Positions 1 to 12,350 of a stretch of 64,000 nt of DNA are shown in pieces. The DNA lies in NCBI RefSeq assembly GCF_028372415.1, contig NC_092879.1, positions 69,072,800 through 69,136,799 of the forward strand, written 5' to 3'. The translations under genes and the position numbers were made by a program. Each line of letters starts with the position of its first letter. Position 1 is the first letter of the stretch. Under the pieces are notes generated by a model, which was given only the letters and a program-made list of their open reading frames with translations, did not search any database and had not been told where the DNA came from. Source of the stretch: Notamacropus eugenii (Eukaryota > Chordata > Mammalia > Diprotodontia > Macropodidae).

Positions 1-1305
1 CAAAGTAAGGCCAAAATGGGTACCTGAATTAAAATTAGAGAGTGATATCTTAAGCAAATTAGGGGAACATGGAATACTTTACCTGTCAGATTTATAGATA
101 AGGGAAGAATTTGTGACCAAACAAAAAGTAGAGAGCATTACAGGATGTAAAATGGATGGTTTTGGTTACATTACATTAAAAAGGTTTTGCACTGGCCAAA
201 CCAATGCAGCAAAGATTAGAAGGGAAGCATAAAACTGGGGGGAAATTTTTTACAGCAAGTTTCTCTGATACAGACCTCATTTCTCAAATATATAGAGAAC
301 TGAGTCAAATTTATGATTCTATAAGTAAATGATAAATGTTCAAATGATATGAATAAGCAGTGTTCAGATGAATAAATCAAAGCTATGTATAGCCACATAA
401 AAATACCCTAACTCACTACTGATTAGAGAAATTCAAATTAAAGCAACTCTGATGTACCACCTCACACACATAAGCTTGATTGATTTGACAGAAAAGAAAA
501 TGTGACAAATGCTGGAGAGCATGTGGAAAAATAGGGATATCAGTGCACTATTGGTGGAGTTGTGAACTGATCCAGTTATTTTGGAGAGCCACCTGGGATT
601 ATGCCCAAAAGGTTATAAAACTGTGCAAACCCTTTGATCCGGCAATACCACTACTAGGTCTGTAGCCCAAAGAGATCAAAGAAAAAGGAAAAGGCCCTAA
701 ACGTTCAAAAGTATTTCTAGCAGCTCTTTTTGTGGTGACAAAAGAACTGGAAATCGAGGGGATGCCCATCCATTGGGGAATGGCTGAACAAGTTGTGGTA
801 TATGAATGTAATGGAATCCTATTGTGCTATAAGAAATGATGAGCAGGATGCTTTCAGAAAAACCTGGAAAGGCTTACGTGAAGTGAGGCAAAGTGGAGCA
901 AGCAGAACCAGGAGAACATTGTGCATAGTAACAGCAATATTATATGGTGATCAACTGTGAATGACATAGCTAGTCTCAGTAGTACAATGACACAAGACAA
1001 TTCCAAAGAACTTATGATGAAAAACACAATCCACCTCCACTGAAAGAACTGATGTAATCTGAATGCAGATTGAAGCATGTTTTTTACTTTCTTTTTTTTA
1101 GTCTGTGTTTTCTTTTACAACATAGCTAATATGGAAATGTGTTTTGCATCACTGAACCTGTATAATCTATATCAAAATGCTTGCCATGTCAAGGAGAGGG
1201 AAGAGGAGGGAAGAAAGGAATTTGGAACTCAAAAATTATAAAAAGAATGAATGTTTAAATTTGTTGTCACATGTAATTGAGAAAAAATAAAATAAAAACA
1301 TCATT
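1..1305 (+). mobile_element. L1 LINE, end of ORF2 and 3' UTR
   Basis: The conceptual sense frame contains decayed matches to the L1 ORF2p C-terminus: a block like WWSCELIQ and one like LWYMNVMESYCAI, around 540-830. The 3' UTR and an A-rich end (AAAAAATAAAATAAAAACA) finish at about 1300. The element runs off the left edge. Confidence 0.85.
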
Positions 1306-1424
1306 AAATAACCTTTAAGGTCCCTTCCAGTTTTAAATCGCTGAGCCTATCATCTCTACCTGATGAATTTCTGCTTTTTTTTTCAAGGTTGAGTAATTCT
1401 TTATAGTTTAATCATTAGAATAAT

Positions 1425-1735
1425 AATAATCTACCAAAAAGCATTTATCAAGTGCTTATAATGTATCAGGCACTATGTAGTATTTTAAGATTTGTAACAA
1501 AAAAAAATAACTTTATATCCATCATCTTATTTGGCCCTCACAATAACCCTGTGAGATAAGGTGCTATTATTATTTCCCCCATTTTACAGGTAAGAAAACT
1601 GAGGCAGGCAGCAATTGAGGGACTTGCCCAGAATCACACAACCAGGAAGTGGATGAGGCTGAATTTAAACTTAGGTCTTCCTTTACTCCAGACCCAGCTC
1701 TTTATCCACTGTACCATCTAGCTGCTATTTAAACA
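1425..1735 (-). repeat. MIR-core SINE
   Basis: Reverse-orientation MIR core: ACTGAGGCAGGCAGCAATTG, then CTTGCCCAGAATCACACA and the box-A end GTACCATCTAGCTGC. The LINE-like tail (AGTGCTTATAATGTATCAGGC) is on the left. Confidence 0.85.
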
Positions 1736-1789
1736 AGTATCTGAGACCAGATTTAAACAACATCTTCCTGAATCCAAATCCAGTACTCT

Positions 1790-2050
1790 ATCCACTACTC
1801 ATGAAACATAAATCTCTTCTCTAACAGCCCTGCTGATTAATCATCTAGTCTCAGTTTACACTGTTTCAGTGATGCGGAACTCACTACCTTTATTGTTTAA
1901 CAGATTTAACTGGTGGGAAGATCTGCCTTCCTGTTACTTCCATCCACTGGGTTTTCATTGTGGCCTCTGGGTGGGACATCCCTTCAAATACTTGAAAACC
2001 CACTTTACTGGTGTCCTCAATAGTCATAAAAAAGAAAGACAGCTAAGGTT
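1790..2050 (-). mobile_element. CR1/L3-type LINE 3' fragment
   Basis: GGAACTCACTACCT and CCCTTCAAATACTTGAAAAC resemble the antisense of the CR1/L3 3' region. Old and decayed. Confidence 0.5.
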
Positions 2051-2149
2051 TACAGTATTTAAGAAACCATAAAGCCAATTCACTTGTTAACCCTCCAGTC
2101 CGCCATACTTAGAAGTATGTTTGCATATGAATAAACTGTATTTCCTTTT

Positions 2150-2245
2150 CTTTTCTTCTCTCTCTCTTCCTCTCTCTCTTTCTCTATCTATCTATCTATC
2201 TATCTATCTGTCTGTCTGTCTGTCTGTCTTTCTATCTATCTCCAT
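2150..2245 (+). repeat. TC-rich microsatellite (TCTA)n(TCTG)n
   Basis: TC runs followed by about six TCTA units and five TCTG units. Confidence 0.95.
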
Positions 2246-3190
2246 ATACCTCCTCATTGGAAGAAAATACTGTTGGTAGAAATCGAATACCAGTCTTTGT
2301 ACACACAGCCAAGATCTTGTAAGTCATTACAATGTGTTTTTGAGATTTGCCACTTCACTGCTCTATAAAAAGCTTCCTGGAAAAGTATTAACAGATGGCC
2401 TCTTACTCTCTGAGACTGTTAGCAGCAGACCAGATGGCAAATCCAAATGAGAAAATTCAACTGGAATTCTCCAAACTGAAAGAAATGTGACACTATCTTT
2501 GTAATGGGTGTACAACATGAAGGTAGCAAAGAAATGATCTGTTAAGAGTAAAAAGAATTATTTTCGGTCCTGATTTAAGGGCTTGATTCTGCCTACATTG
2601 TCTCACAGCTTGCCAAATATTTAATTTTTTAAATGCAGGAAATGATAATGGCCCAAGGCAAACCAGTTGATTTGGAATGACTAGCAGATTTACAAGGTGT
2701 GTGGTGAATAATGAAAATATAAGACAGTTGACCAAGGGACTAGCACTCTGTGGACACTCCTTTCTTCCAGGAACTAACTGTTATGGTGTAGAATTTTGCC
2801 ATTAGTATTAGAAATATTAGGACTAGGTCTAACTGTCAAACTTTTAACAGGGGGATAAAAGACCATTCCAACTAAGATCCTTTTCATCTTTCCAGCTGAC
2901 CCATTCACTAGTTGGTGATCTTATGATCTTATGATCTCTTTGCAGAGATCTCTACCAAATCAAGTCCAATCAGCAGGTCTGTATGCCAAACACATCCATG
3001 GTTCACTGGTATGCACAAAGGGTAGAGAGAGGGCTCAGAATCAAATATAGATTCTTCTCGTCAAAAGAAAAAGTTATATTTAGTAAAATAAAATAAAAAG
3101 TTACTTCAATAGTTCAGGGATTTGGGGGGGAGTACTCCCTCCATCAATGAAGATCATGAGCTTTATCTGACTTAGTAGACATATAGTTCA
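2246..3190. other. Unassigned sequence, no gene seen
   Basis: No coding exon, RNA gene or clear repeat recognised. A short ATCTTATGATCTTATGATCT duplication occurs near 2918-2938. Confidence 0.5.
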
Positions 3191-3197
3191 TACTTGA

Positions 3198-3380
3198 GGA
3201 AAAAGCATTAGACTTGAAGTCAGAAGACCTGTGTTTAAATCTTGACTCTGCCACTTAGTACTTGTGTGACCTTGGACAAGTCACTTAATGACTCCAGCTC
3301 TGCTTCTGCATTTGTACAATGAAGGGTTGAACTAGGTGGCCTCTAGGGTCCCTTCCAGCTTTAGATGTAGGATCCCACAT
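3198..3380 (+). repeat. MIR-core SINE
   Basis: AGACTTGAAGTCAGAAGACC, then TGTGTGACCTTGGACAAGTC and the tail GGTCCCTTCCAGCTTTAGAT. Confidence 0.85.
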
Positions 3381-5010
3381 TCCTTTCCAGCTTGAAAGGA
3401 CCCATCAGTGCATGTATCCCACTGACATAGCTTCTGAGAACCCAGAATTGCCTTTATATAATTAAAAGGCATCAGAGGAGGACTTTAGGGAGTTAAAGGG
3501 GTATACTCTGACCACGATAGAAAGGTTTAAGATATCAGTGGGCCAGAAGCGATGAGCATTATAAAGTAAGACCATATAATACAACACAATTCAACATTTC
3601 TGAGGGCTACTTTGGATTTGCAAAATGAAAAGTCATGAATGTGCTCCTCTGGCAAAGCAGTTTCAAGGGAAAAAGTAATACCTTTCCTGGTTTCAGGCAG
3701 AAAAGGCAAGTGCCAAAGCCCTTCTGACAGTCAGGATCACTCTTGGTTCCGAAGAAAACAGAGGAAGCACCACTGAGTGAGAATGACTTAGCACACAGTC
3801 AGACAGCATTATGAAATTGAGAGAACGCCTGAATTCCTGATAATCTCACACTTCCAAACTTTCTTTTACTCATATTTAAGTTGTTATGACATCCAGAGGT
3901 CCCCATTCCTCGGGGACCCAGAGGGTTTTCCCCATCTGTTTGTGTTCCAGGGCAAAAGGATTGCCTGGATAGGCTTCTATTAGTCTTTTTAAGCAAGATG
4001 GGAGTAAAGGCCAAGACCCAACCGAGCCCTCTAAGGTCACCGATGAGACAACTTATGAAGACAAGTGGCCATCAGTGTGGCTAACACAATGTGTGCTTAA
4101 TCAGGGGCACCCTGGGGCTTTCCTCTCAGTACCAGAGGCATTCACCACAAACAAGCAAGCCATCATATTTTTCTTATTGTTGACTTTTTTTATCATGTTC
4201 ACATCAGAATATATCCCTCCTCACATCTAGTGAGTCTTCCCTTGTAATAAAACTTTAAAAAAACAGTTCTAAAAAACAACAGTTCTGTAAAACGGATAAC
4301 ACATCCCCCAAGTCTGCTAGTAGCTATAACATCCCACACTCATAGTTCTTCACCTCTACAATGAACAGAGGGAAATGTTTCTCACAATTCTCTTTATGTA
4401 ATCCCTTGTCAGCTTGCCTGGCATAATACTAAATCTGTAAATTAATTTAGGTGGTATTGTCACTGATATTCAACCCAAACATGAGCAACGAAACCCCCAT
4501 CCAATTATTTACATAATTCTTTATTTCTTTAAAGAGTGTTTTCTCATTATATTTATATAAGTCCTGAGAGTGCCTTGGTAGATTACTTACCAGATAGCTG
4601 ACACATTTTGAATAGCATTTCCTAATTATTTCCTCCTAGATTTTGTTATTGTTCTATAGAAGTGCTAATGATTTGAGGGTTTATTTTATATCCTCCTACT
4701 TAACTGAGTGTTACACATTTTACAGATAGGTTTTGAGTAAATTAGTTGAGATAAACTGATTCACAGTTTATACCATATTGCTACATTTTCCCCCTAAATC
4801 TGGCTCATATAACATTTGAGTATGTCCTATAATTATGCTCTTAATAAGACAATAACAATGTAACAGAGAACAATGATAGTACCAAAAAATGGAATCAAAA
4901 GACATGAAAAAAACCAATATATTTTACATACTAATTTTATGTAGCTATTTAGTAAATATACCATATATGCACATATATTTATATATACATACCGGGGAAG
5001 AAGGAAGAAA
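3381..5010. other. Unassigned sequence, no gene seen
   Basis: AT-rich from about 4140. No exon-like or RNA-like signal; open frames here are short and have no recognisable motif. Confidence 0.5.
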
Positions 5011-5014
5011 TCGC

Positions 5015-5790
5015 TTTTTAGTGGTCCATCAACAAATGTTTATTAAGGACTACTATGTGCCATATACTATGCTACATGTTAGGGATATAAAAACATTTTT
5101 CCTCTTGAGAAACTCATGTTCTATCAAGGCATACAATATATACATATACAGGGTATCCCAAAAGTCTTTACTAGTAATGCTAGGAGAGCTGAAAATTGCA
5201 CTAAGACTTTTAGGACATGCTATATAAGCATATATAGAATGAATACAAAATGAGTATAAGATAGTCTAGAAAGAGAACAAACGCCTAACAAGTGTGGGGA
5301 GCAGAGATCAGGAAAGGTTTCATGTAGAAGGTAGTCCTTGAACTGGGAGTTCCAGGAAGTATGCACAAGGAAAGGGTGAATCTCAACTCCGGGGGACAGC
5401 CAGCCTGTGCAAAGGCAGGGAGATGAGACATGGAGAGTCATATGTTAGGAGCAGCAAGAATATTGATTTGCCTGGACTATGGAGATCATAAAGGTAAATA
5501 TTTTATATGGAGACTGGAAAGGGAGATTGGAGTTAGGTTGTGACTATCTTTGAGTAGCAAGGACAGATTAACAAGTGGTAACTACTGGGCATAAGTGAGC
5601 AAGAGAGGTTCATGATCAGAGCTGAGCTGAAGGAAAATCACTTTGGCAGCTCTTTGGAAGTTGGATTGGAAAGGGGGAAGACTTCAGTCAAGGAGATCAA
5701 TTAGGAGGCTATTAGAACAGGTGATAAGGGTCTGAACTAAGGTGGGAGTGGGACAGAGAATCAATTCGAGGAGAAGAAAACTGCTTTTCT
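5015..5790 (+). repeat. Ancient interspersed repeat, family not named, split by a mariner MITE
   Basis: Starts CATCAACAAATGTTTATTAA and ACTATGTGCCATATACTATG, continues with GGAAAGGTTTCATGTAGAAGG and ends near AGGAGGCTATTAGAACAGG. The same blocks recur at 43195-43735, 58330-58480 and 62270-62720, so this is a repeat family. I cannot name it with confidence. Confidence 0.65.
5148..5226. mobile_element. Mariner-like MITE
   Basis: About 75-bp palindrome-type element. The left end ACAGGGTATCCCAAAAGTCT pairs with the right end AAGACTTTTAGGACATGCTA, and TA-rich sequence lies on both sides. It sits inside the ancient repeat at 5015-5790. Confidence 0.75.
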
Positions 5791-6189
5791 GAGACCCCAG
5801 TTGATATTAGATAACAAATTTGTGTAGGCCCAGTCAGTTCCAGGCATTCAGAGAAACTCCTTTCAGTTCCATTCAGCAGTCTATGAGTAGCACTGGAGGA
5901 AGCAGATGGTGAGTAGATATAAATTAAACACTGTTGCCTTGACCACAGTTTCTTTCCAGGAGCCCTTTAGAGAAGTCTTGCCAGAACCTTGTTCGGTGAA
6001 AACTCGGGAGCACCACTTATGTGGTCTATCCCAGTGCTGACAGACAGAATCCCACCTAAACCAGGAAGATTTTCAGAAAAGGAGATTTCCCCTGCTCTCA
6101 ATTCAGTTGTTTAACACTCAGGTGCACTTTACAGATACCTTCAATTCCTTATGTTACAATTGAAGTCTATGGTTTTCTAAAACTCTGTT

Positions 6190-6590
6190 ATCAAGACAGA
6201 CAGCATAGAAAGCCCCAGGCTTGCTGTCAGCAAGACTTAAATTCAGGATTTACCTCTGGCACATACTGGCTGTGTGACCCTAAACAGGTCATCTAACCTC
6301 TCAGGCAACTTTATAAAACGCTAATTTACAGAGGGGTTGCTGATCTGCATTGGTAGAAGTAAGAAGGAATAAAAGAGGTTAAAATGGGCATCTGGTGGTG
6401 GGGCGAGAGAGGAGTGTGATGCAGGGCCCTGAGATGACCTTGAAGTGATGGCCCAGAATGTTGGCAGACTGGTTACTCCACCCCAGTTATGGATCCAGGC
6501 TAGAGTCTGTTCACTGGCAAAATGAGGGGGCTGGACAAGATGATACTTAATATCTATCCCTTTTAGCTCTAACTCTACGATTCTAGGGTT
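6190..6590 (+). repeat. Two degraded MIR-like SINE segments
   Basis: First segment: ACTGGCTGTGTGACCCTAAA and CAGGTCATCTAACCTCTCAG. Second, near 6510-6588: AAATGAGGGGGCTGGACAAG and a TCTAACTCTACGATTCTAGG tail. Confidence 0.6.
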
Positions 6591-6599
6591 GGAGAAGTC

Positions 6600-7515
6600 T
6601 AATTCAAGGCTTTTTGTCATTGTGGGAAATGGACCTTTTCAAAAACTCTCTCCAGTGAGAAATAAGCGTACCATTGTTGATTGTTGGGTTGGCCTCTTGT
6701 TTAGTTTTCAAAGCAGTGTAATTCAGAGAAATCTTCACTTGAAGCTTTTATGTTGCTTGAAACTAAGCACATTTAAGGTAGCCCTAAGTGATGACAAGTT
6801 CAGGGCCTCACTGTCTCCCATGAGACTAATATTTTCTCTGTGATCACTGCTGTTCCAGGTGAGCAGATGTCCAAACATATTCTACACTTGATTTTTCTGA
6901 GGTGTTGACATTTTCCAGCTTCTGAAGATGTAAATTTGTGATGTGTGAAATGAATTGAAAAGTATAGTTCCAGGCTCCTTTTTGAAACTCTGGAGAAGGC
7001 AGCAAAAGTCATTAAAAACATTTTTTCCCCTTGAGGTCACTGGTTTGAATCCAACCTCAAGTGGATGGAGAGCAAGACTCGTTACTGAAGCTTAATTTGT
7101 AAATTTCCAGGTTTCAGGTGGTTGTGAGCAGAGGGGAGGGAGGCCTCTTAGGATTGGCAGCAGCAGAAGTGATTGGGATTAAAGCAAATTCCAGCCAAGT
7201 AATAATATCTTACTGGGATGCCCAGGTTCAGTTGAATCCTATTGTCTCTAAACATTAAAGAGACTTAAAAGCCTTCATTTTAGTCTCTCAGCTATTTCAT
7301 GCCTATGGGCTTTTCATGGGAGAAAGGACAGAGCCCCCACCACCATGGGGACAACCTTAGGAACAATCCCAAAGTAGGATCCCATTTCTAACCCCAATTC
7401 CATGATTTCAAGTGGAGGGTCAGGTTGTGATACTACCCAAAGATCTTCCAGACTTAGAGTCAAAGGAAAATGGGAGAGAGAATTCCTAGTAAGGCTCTCT
7501 TCAATGCAATTCACT
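6600..7515. other. Unassigned sequence, no gene seen
   Basis: No exon or clear repeat recognised. Confidence 0.5.
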
Positions 7516-7517
7516 TG

Positions 7518-7575
7518 CATGTCGTGGCATCATCTCCCCATGTCATGGTCCTCTTCAAGAACAAAGAACTAGCAA
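7518..7575 (+). repeat. Fragment of a marsupial-type SINE
   Basis: CATGTCATGGTCCTCTTCAA is the reverse complement of the start of the SINE seen at 11880-12150. Confidence 0.5.
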
Positions 7576-7599
7576 CAACAGGTGGGGGGTTAGAGCTCT

Positions 7600-7925
7600 A
7601 AAAAGACACATCAAGCACTTACTATGAGTCAGGCACAGGGATACAGACTCCAGCTCTTAGAGAAAGGAAACACTCCTTTATTAAACAGATGCTGTGTGCC
7701 AGGAACTGTGCTAAGTGCTTTGCAAATATGTCATTTGATCCTCACAATAACCCTGTGAGGGAGGTGCTATTATTATCCTCATCTTACAGTTCAGGAAACT
7801 GAGGCAGACAGCGATTGAGTGACTTGCCCAGCCAGTAAGTGTCGAGCCTCAGGCTAGATTTGAACTCTGGTTTTTTTGACTCCAGGCCCAGCATTCTATC
7901 CACTGCAGCACCACCTTAGCTGCCT
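7600..7925 (-). repeat. MIR-core SINE
   Basis: CACTTACTATGAGTCAGGCA, a second tail copy TGTGCCAGGAACTGTGCTAA, then ACTGAGGCAGACAGCGATTG and TCTATCCACTGCAGCACCAC. Confidence 0.85.
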
Positions 7926-8450
7926 CATTTTTCTCATCTAGAGAATGAAGATGATAACTACCCTACTTATCTCATGGGAATATCTTGGAGATTAGGTATG
8001 TTAACGGATAGGAATACACTTTGAGAAAAGGTTTTAAAGTGCTGTGTGACTTTCATGGTGCTCCGTATTTAAATATTCATTATGTTAGAAAGAGTATCAG
8101 ATTTGGAAGTCTTTGGTTTGAATCCTGGGCCTACTACCTCCTAGTTGTGTAACCTTGAGTAAGTCATTTAACTGAACTGAGCTTCATTTTCCTCTTCCGT
8201 AAAATGAGGGGGTTGGGTTAGGTGATCTCAGCAGCCAGGTGGCAAAATGAATAAAGTGATGGAGTCAAAAACCTCAGTTCAAATCCAGCCTCAGACACTG
8301 GTTCCTGTAGATTGGATAGGATCATAACAGTACTTACCTTACAAGCTTGATATATGAGATCACATATATGAAGGGCTTTGCCAGCCTTAAAGCGCCATAC
8401 AAATGACAGCTATTATAATCTAAGGCCCCTTTCAGCTCTGAATTTCATGA
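7926..8450 (+). repeat. Cluster of three MIR-core SINE pieces
   Basis: A tail piece (7926-8075), a nearly complete copy (8085-8230; TAGTTGTGTAACCTTGAGTA) and another (8231-8450; AGCAGCCAGGTGGCAAAATG and a GCTATTATAATC end). Confidence 0.7.
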
Positions 8451-8784
8451 TTCCAGTTTGCAACACCCCAGATCGAAGATTGCCCAAGCCTGGCTAACTT
8501 TATTTCTCCCTTCATGCTTTGTGAGTTGAAGCATCAGAGCTCTGTGGGTAATTTGATAATTTAGAAAGCAATTCATGGTGCTTTACACATGAGTTGCAAA
8601 ACATTTCAGCCTGCAAGTGGTAGGCTTTCTATAGAGCAAATCATGATACTTCTAAGTTGGCTCCACCTAGAGCTGGCCTGCTGGCCTGGATCCCTGTGTT
8701 TTATGGCTTTGCCAGCCTGTTGCACCAAGAACCAGGAAGAAGTTTGCAGGGCGGGGGCAGGTCAGGGGATTATGAACATATTGA

Positions 8785-8905
8785 AATCCACTACAAATTC
8801 CCATTGCAATCAATGTCCTCTCTCCTCTGACTCATCCTTCAAAGCCTAACTGAAATGCCACATCCTTTATGAGGCCTTCCCTCATCACCCATTCCTCATG
8901 CAAAC
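8785..8905 (+). mobile_element. L2-type LINE 3' fragment
   Basis: CTTCAAAGCCTAACTGAAAT and ATGAGGCCTTCCCTCATCAC match the L2 3' region. Confidence 0.6.
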
Positions 8906-8964
8906 AAAACTTAACTGCTGTCAGGAAAGTGGGGATCACAAAAGTTGTATTCTGGGATATCTAA

Positions 8965-9305
8965 AATTATACTATCAGAGCTCAGAGAAACCATTAGAAT
9001 GCATCAGATGTAACACTTCCATTTTACAGTGGAATAAACTGAAATTCAAAGAGAATACTAAAAACTGGCCTTTATGGAGACCTCTGAGGTTTGCAAAGTG
9101 ATTTAGACATTATCTTATTTGATCCTCACAACTATCCTGGGAGCTTGGTGCTATTGTTATCCCTATGTTATATAAGAAGAAACTGAGGCAGACAGAGGTG
9201 CAGTGAGCTGCTCAGGGTCACACGGCTAGCATGTATCTGAGACAGGATTCAAATGGAAGTTTTCCTGACTTTCAGAAAGGTCATATGATCACACAGTGGC
9301 CAAAC
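8965..9305 (-). repeat. MIR-core SINE pieces
   Basis: A short piece (8965-9060) and a fuller copy (9065-9300) with ATCTTATTTGATCCTCACAA, GAAACTGAGGCAGACAGAGG and GGGTCACACGGCTAGCATG. Confidence 0.75.
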
Positions 9306-9509
9306 CACTCGTGTCAACTGACTCTCACTCTAGGGCCCTCTCCATTACACCAATATGCAAAGAGATCCATTATTCTGAAAACAACAAAGCCGCTTTAAAC
9401 ACCTACTTCTCTAGCTGGAACCTAGGGGAAAGGACAAGATGTAGATAAGATTCAGTCTCTGCACTCACACTCTTTAGTAGAAGAATAAGAAACAAACTCA
9501 ACTAGAATA

Positions 9510-9640
9510 CATCATATGGCCCTCACGGATTTAGAAATGGAAGGGACCCTAGAGGTCAACTGTCTAACCTCTCATTTTACATAGAAGGAAACTAAGACCC
9601 AGAGAGATAAAATGACTTGCCCAAAGTCAAATATGTTTTT
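9510..9640 (-). repeat. MIR-like SINE
   Basis: GAAATGGAAGGGACCCTAGA, then AACTAAGACCCAGAGAGATA and TGACTTGCCCAAAGTCAAAT. Confidence 0.6.
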
Positions 9641-10220
9641 TAAAGAAATTATTGGTATCTTTTGTTTTTACATTGTTTAAATTTCTCCCAGTATCTCTCT
9701 CCTTTACCCTTGTCAGAGAGCCATGCCATATAACATAGAATTTCTAAAGAAAAAAAAAAGAGAAGAAATCAATAAAACCAATCAATACACTGAAAACATC
9801 TGAAAATATCTGCAGTGTTCCTTACCTCCATGAACCTCTCACCTTTGCAAAGGGGTAGGGTATGGGCATCTTTTCATCTCCCTTCTCTGGGCCCTTGCTT
9901 GTCCTTTGTGAATTCTATGATGTTCACTTGCGATTGTTTTCACGTAGGTTTTGATAAGTAGCAGAGCAGGGATTTGAAACAAGGTCCTCTCAAAACAAAT
10001 CCAAGGCTCTTTCCACTTGGTCACCCTGCCTCCAACTATGTGACACATGTACATTAGAGAGGTATGAGTCAACATGGTATATGAGGTCTGGGGGGAAGGA
10101 TCTTGCCAACAGGAAAATAAGGAGATACTTCATGAAGGACGTGGCTTCTGAGTTGGGCTTTTCGTTTTGGGACCAGATGTATCATTTTAATAAATATAGG
10201 TCATTCTAGGCAAGGAACTT
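9641..10220. other. Unassigned sequence, no gene seen
   Basis: Possible degraded SINE piece near 9955-10040 (TTTGAAACAAGGTCCTC). Nothing gene-like. Confidence 0.4.
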
Positions 10221-10224
10221 TCTA

Positions 10225-10405
10225 AACTAATAATAGATTGGCACCATCTCTGCAACCCAACAGTCTTAGAGAGATATCTGGGGCATAGAGAACTGAAGTG
10301 GTTTGCCCAAGGTCACAAAGCTCGATTGTGTCCAAGACGGAATTTGAACACAGATCTTCCTGTCTAGCTCACTGTCCATTGTGCCATGCTGCCTTTCTTG
10401 AGACG
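10225..10405 (-). repeat. MIR-like SINE
   Basis: TTTGCCCAAGGTCACAAAGC, GGAATTTGAACACAGATCTT and a TGCCATGCTGCC end. Confidence 0.65.
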
Positions 10406-11010
10406 GACTTTCAAGGATGACTAAGGGGATAGAGAGCTTGCCAGGTGTAAAGAATAGTAGGAATGACAGCACCTAGTGCCCTGGGGGGTGAGAGGTAACT
10501 GGAAGCTTCTTAAGATTTTTAAACAGAGGAGTGATATGACCAGCTTTATGTATAAGTTACTGCATATTGAACAGATTCTAAGGGTATCTGCTTAAATCAG
10601 ATTCCATTCATAAAGGGATGATGGGCAAAGAACAGAAATAAATAAGAGCATTAAGAGAGTCTAAGATGGTATAAGGTGAGGGGAGCTATAGGAGAGCACT
10701 TGCTGCTTTTAAGAAGCTGAAAAAAAAACAGACATTACTTAGGAACGAATTCCCTGCTGGATAACAAGGGCTGAGAGAATTGCAAAGTAGTCTGGGAAAA
10801 ATCAGGCTTAGAACGAACCTTGCACCATATTCCCCAACAAATTCCCAAAAGAGCATACCATAAAACAATGAGAGGACAATCACATACCTTTCACAGCTAT
10901 GGGGAGGAAATGTATTCTTAACCAAAACAGAGATAGAAGCAACTGCAAAAAATAAAAATTTCTTTTGATTACATTAGGGCAAGGATCCTTTTTGCCTTTC
11001 TTTGTCATCT
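10406..11010. other. Mostly unassigned sequence, no gene seen
   Basis: The piece at 10490-10565 (AACAGAGGAGTGATATGACC) may belong to the unnamed ancient repeat. L2-like GTGCTTGGCACATAG occurs at the right edge. Confidence 0.4.
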
Positions 11011-11014
11011 CCAG

Positions 11015-11320
11015 ATTTTAATACAGTGCTTGGCACATAGTTATTGTTCAGTCATGCCTGACTCTTCAGGACCCTGTGAACCCTAGCACGCCAACACTGC
11101 CCATAGGGTTTTCTTGGCAAAAATACTGGAGTGGTTTGCCATTTCCTTCTCCAGTAGTTTAAGGCAAACAGAGATGAAGTGACTTGCCTAGGGTCATACA
11201 GACAGTAAGTATCTGAGGCTGGATTTGAACTCAGGTCTTCCTGACTGTAGGCACAGCACTCTATCCACTACAGTGCCACTTAGTTGCCTCCTTGTTATGT
11301 AGTAGATGCTTAATAAATGC
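11015..11320 (-). repeat. MIR-core SINE with RTE-type tail
   Basis: TTGTTCAGTCATGCCTGACT and TACTGGAGTGGTTTGCCATT are the RTE-related tail. They are joined to a MIR core (GGATTTGAACTCAGGTCTTC). This combination is typical of marsupial genomes. Confidence 0.8.
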
Positions 11321-11334
11321 TTGTTGACTTGACT

Positions 11335-11456
11335 TGATATGAAATTGAAAAGCTTTTGCACAAATAAAATCAATACATCTACATAAGAAGGTAAGTAGGT
11401 GAATGGGAAAAAAAGAACTTTTTTAACAAATGTCCCAGATAACTTTTGCATCCAAG

Positions 11457-11507
<51 letters not shown>

Positions 11508-11870
11508 TAAATATGATAGAGTCAGAATAGGGGCTAAAATTAGAACTAGGGAAATAGATATTGACACAGATACAAGTACATATATAACCAAAATCCATTC
11601 CCCAACAGATTAGTGTCAAAGGACACTTGAAAACAAATAGTTCTCAAAAGAATTGCAAACTATTAATTACTGCACGAAAAAATACTTCAAATTACTACTA
11701 ATAAAAGAAATGTAAATTAAAATAACCTTGAGGTTTCATCATATACCCAGCAAATTGGCAAGGCTGATAAAAGATGGGAAATCAATATTGAAGAAGTTGT
11801 GAAAATGTAGGCACACAGGTGCAGTGCCAGTAGACCTGGGAATCTGTGCCTCCTATAGACTTTTCCTGAA
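11335..11870 (+). mobile_element. L1 ORF2 3' fragment with internal (CA)n
   Basis: AAAGCTTTTGCACAAATAAA starts a decayed copy of the same L1 3' segment seen at 150-600 and 17030-17450. It is interrupted by a pure CA tract at 11459-11501. Confidence 0.65.
11459..11501 (+). repeat. (CA)n microsatellite
   Basis: About 21 uninterrupted CA units. Confidence 0.97.
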
Positions 11871-11879
11871 CCCTCTAAT

Positions 11880-12160
11880 ATCGTGTGTGTTTATCCTTTG
11901 TTGCCAAAGAAGACCATGCCATCAGAGAAATGATGACATGACTTGCACTTGACTTTGTTTTGAGTGAGGGAGGGCTGTGCAGGTCACCAGCCTCACTTTT
12001 CCTCCAGAGCCATCTGAATCCAGTGACCAGACATTCATCAGGATGACTGGAGATGACCCAGGATGAGGTAATTGGAGTTAAGTGACTTGGCCAAGGTCAC
12101 ACAGCTAGTGAGTGTCAAGTGTCTGACTCCTGCACTGGTACTCTATCCACTCTCTAATAT
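11880..12160 (-). repeat. Marsupial-type SINE with MIR core
   Basis: GAAGACCATGCCATCAGAGA and TGAGTGAGGGAGGGCTGTGC lead into AAGGTCACACAGCTAGTGAG. The head differs from the MIR-core SINEs elsewhere. Confidence 0.7.
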
Positions 12161-12224
12161 TAGTGTTCTCCCGGATCCCTCCCCCCAAAATTACATCATA
12201 TTTATTCTGCAAACTTTGTATAAA

Positions 12225-12350
12225 CTAATCTAAATCCATGTAATTTCCCCACAATAGAATATAAGCTCCTGTTTTTGTCTCTCTAGTACCTGAGATAGTA
12301 GCTGACACATATTGGGCACTCAAAAGATGCTTGCTGAATTAAATTCTACT
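12225..12350 (+). mobile_element. L2-type LINE 3' end
   Basis: TAGAATATAAGCTCCTG through ATTGGGCACTCAAAAGATGC matches the L2 3' end. Confidence 0.65.

Noticed and set aside
11194..11619. 141-residue frame with a Val-Cys run
   Set aside because: The run is the (CA)n tract translated antisense; flanks are SINE and L1.
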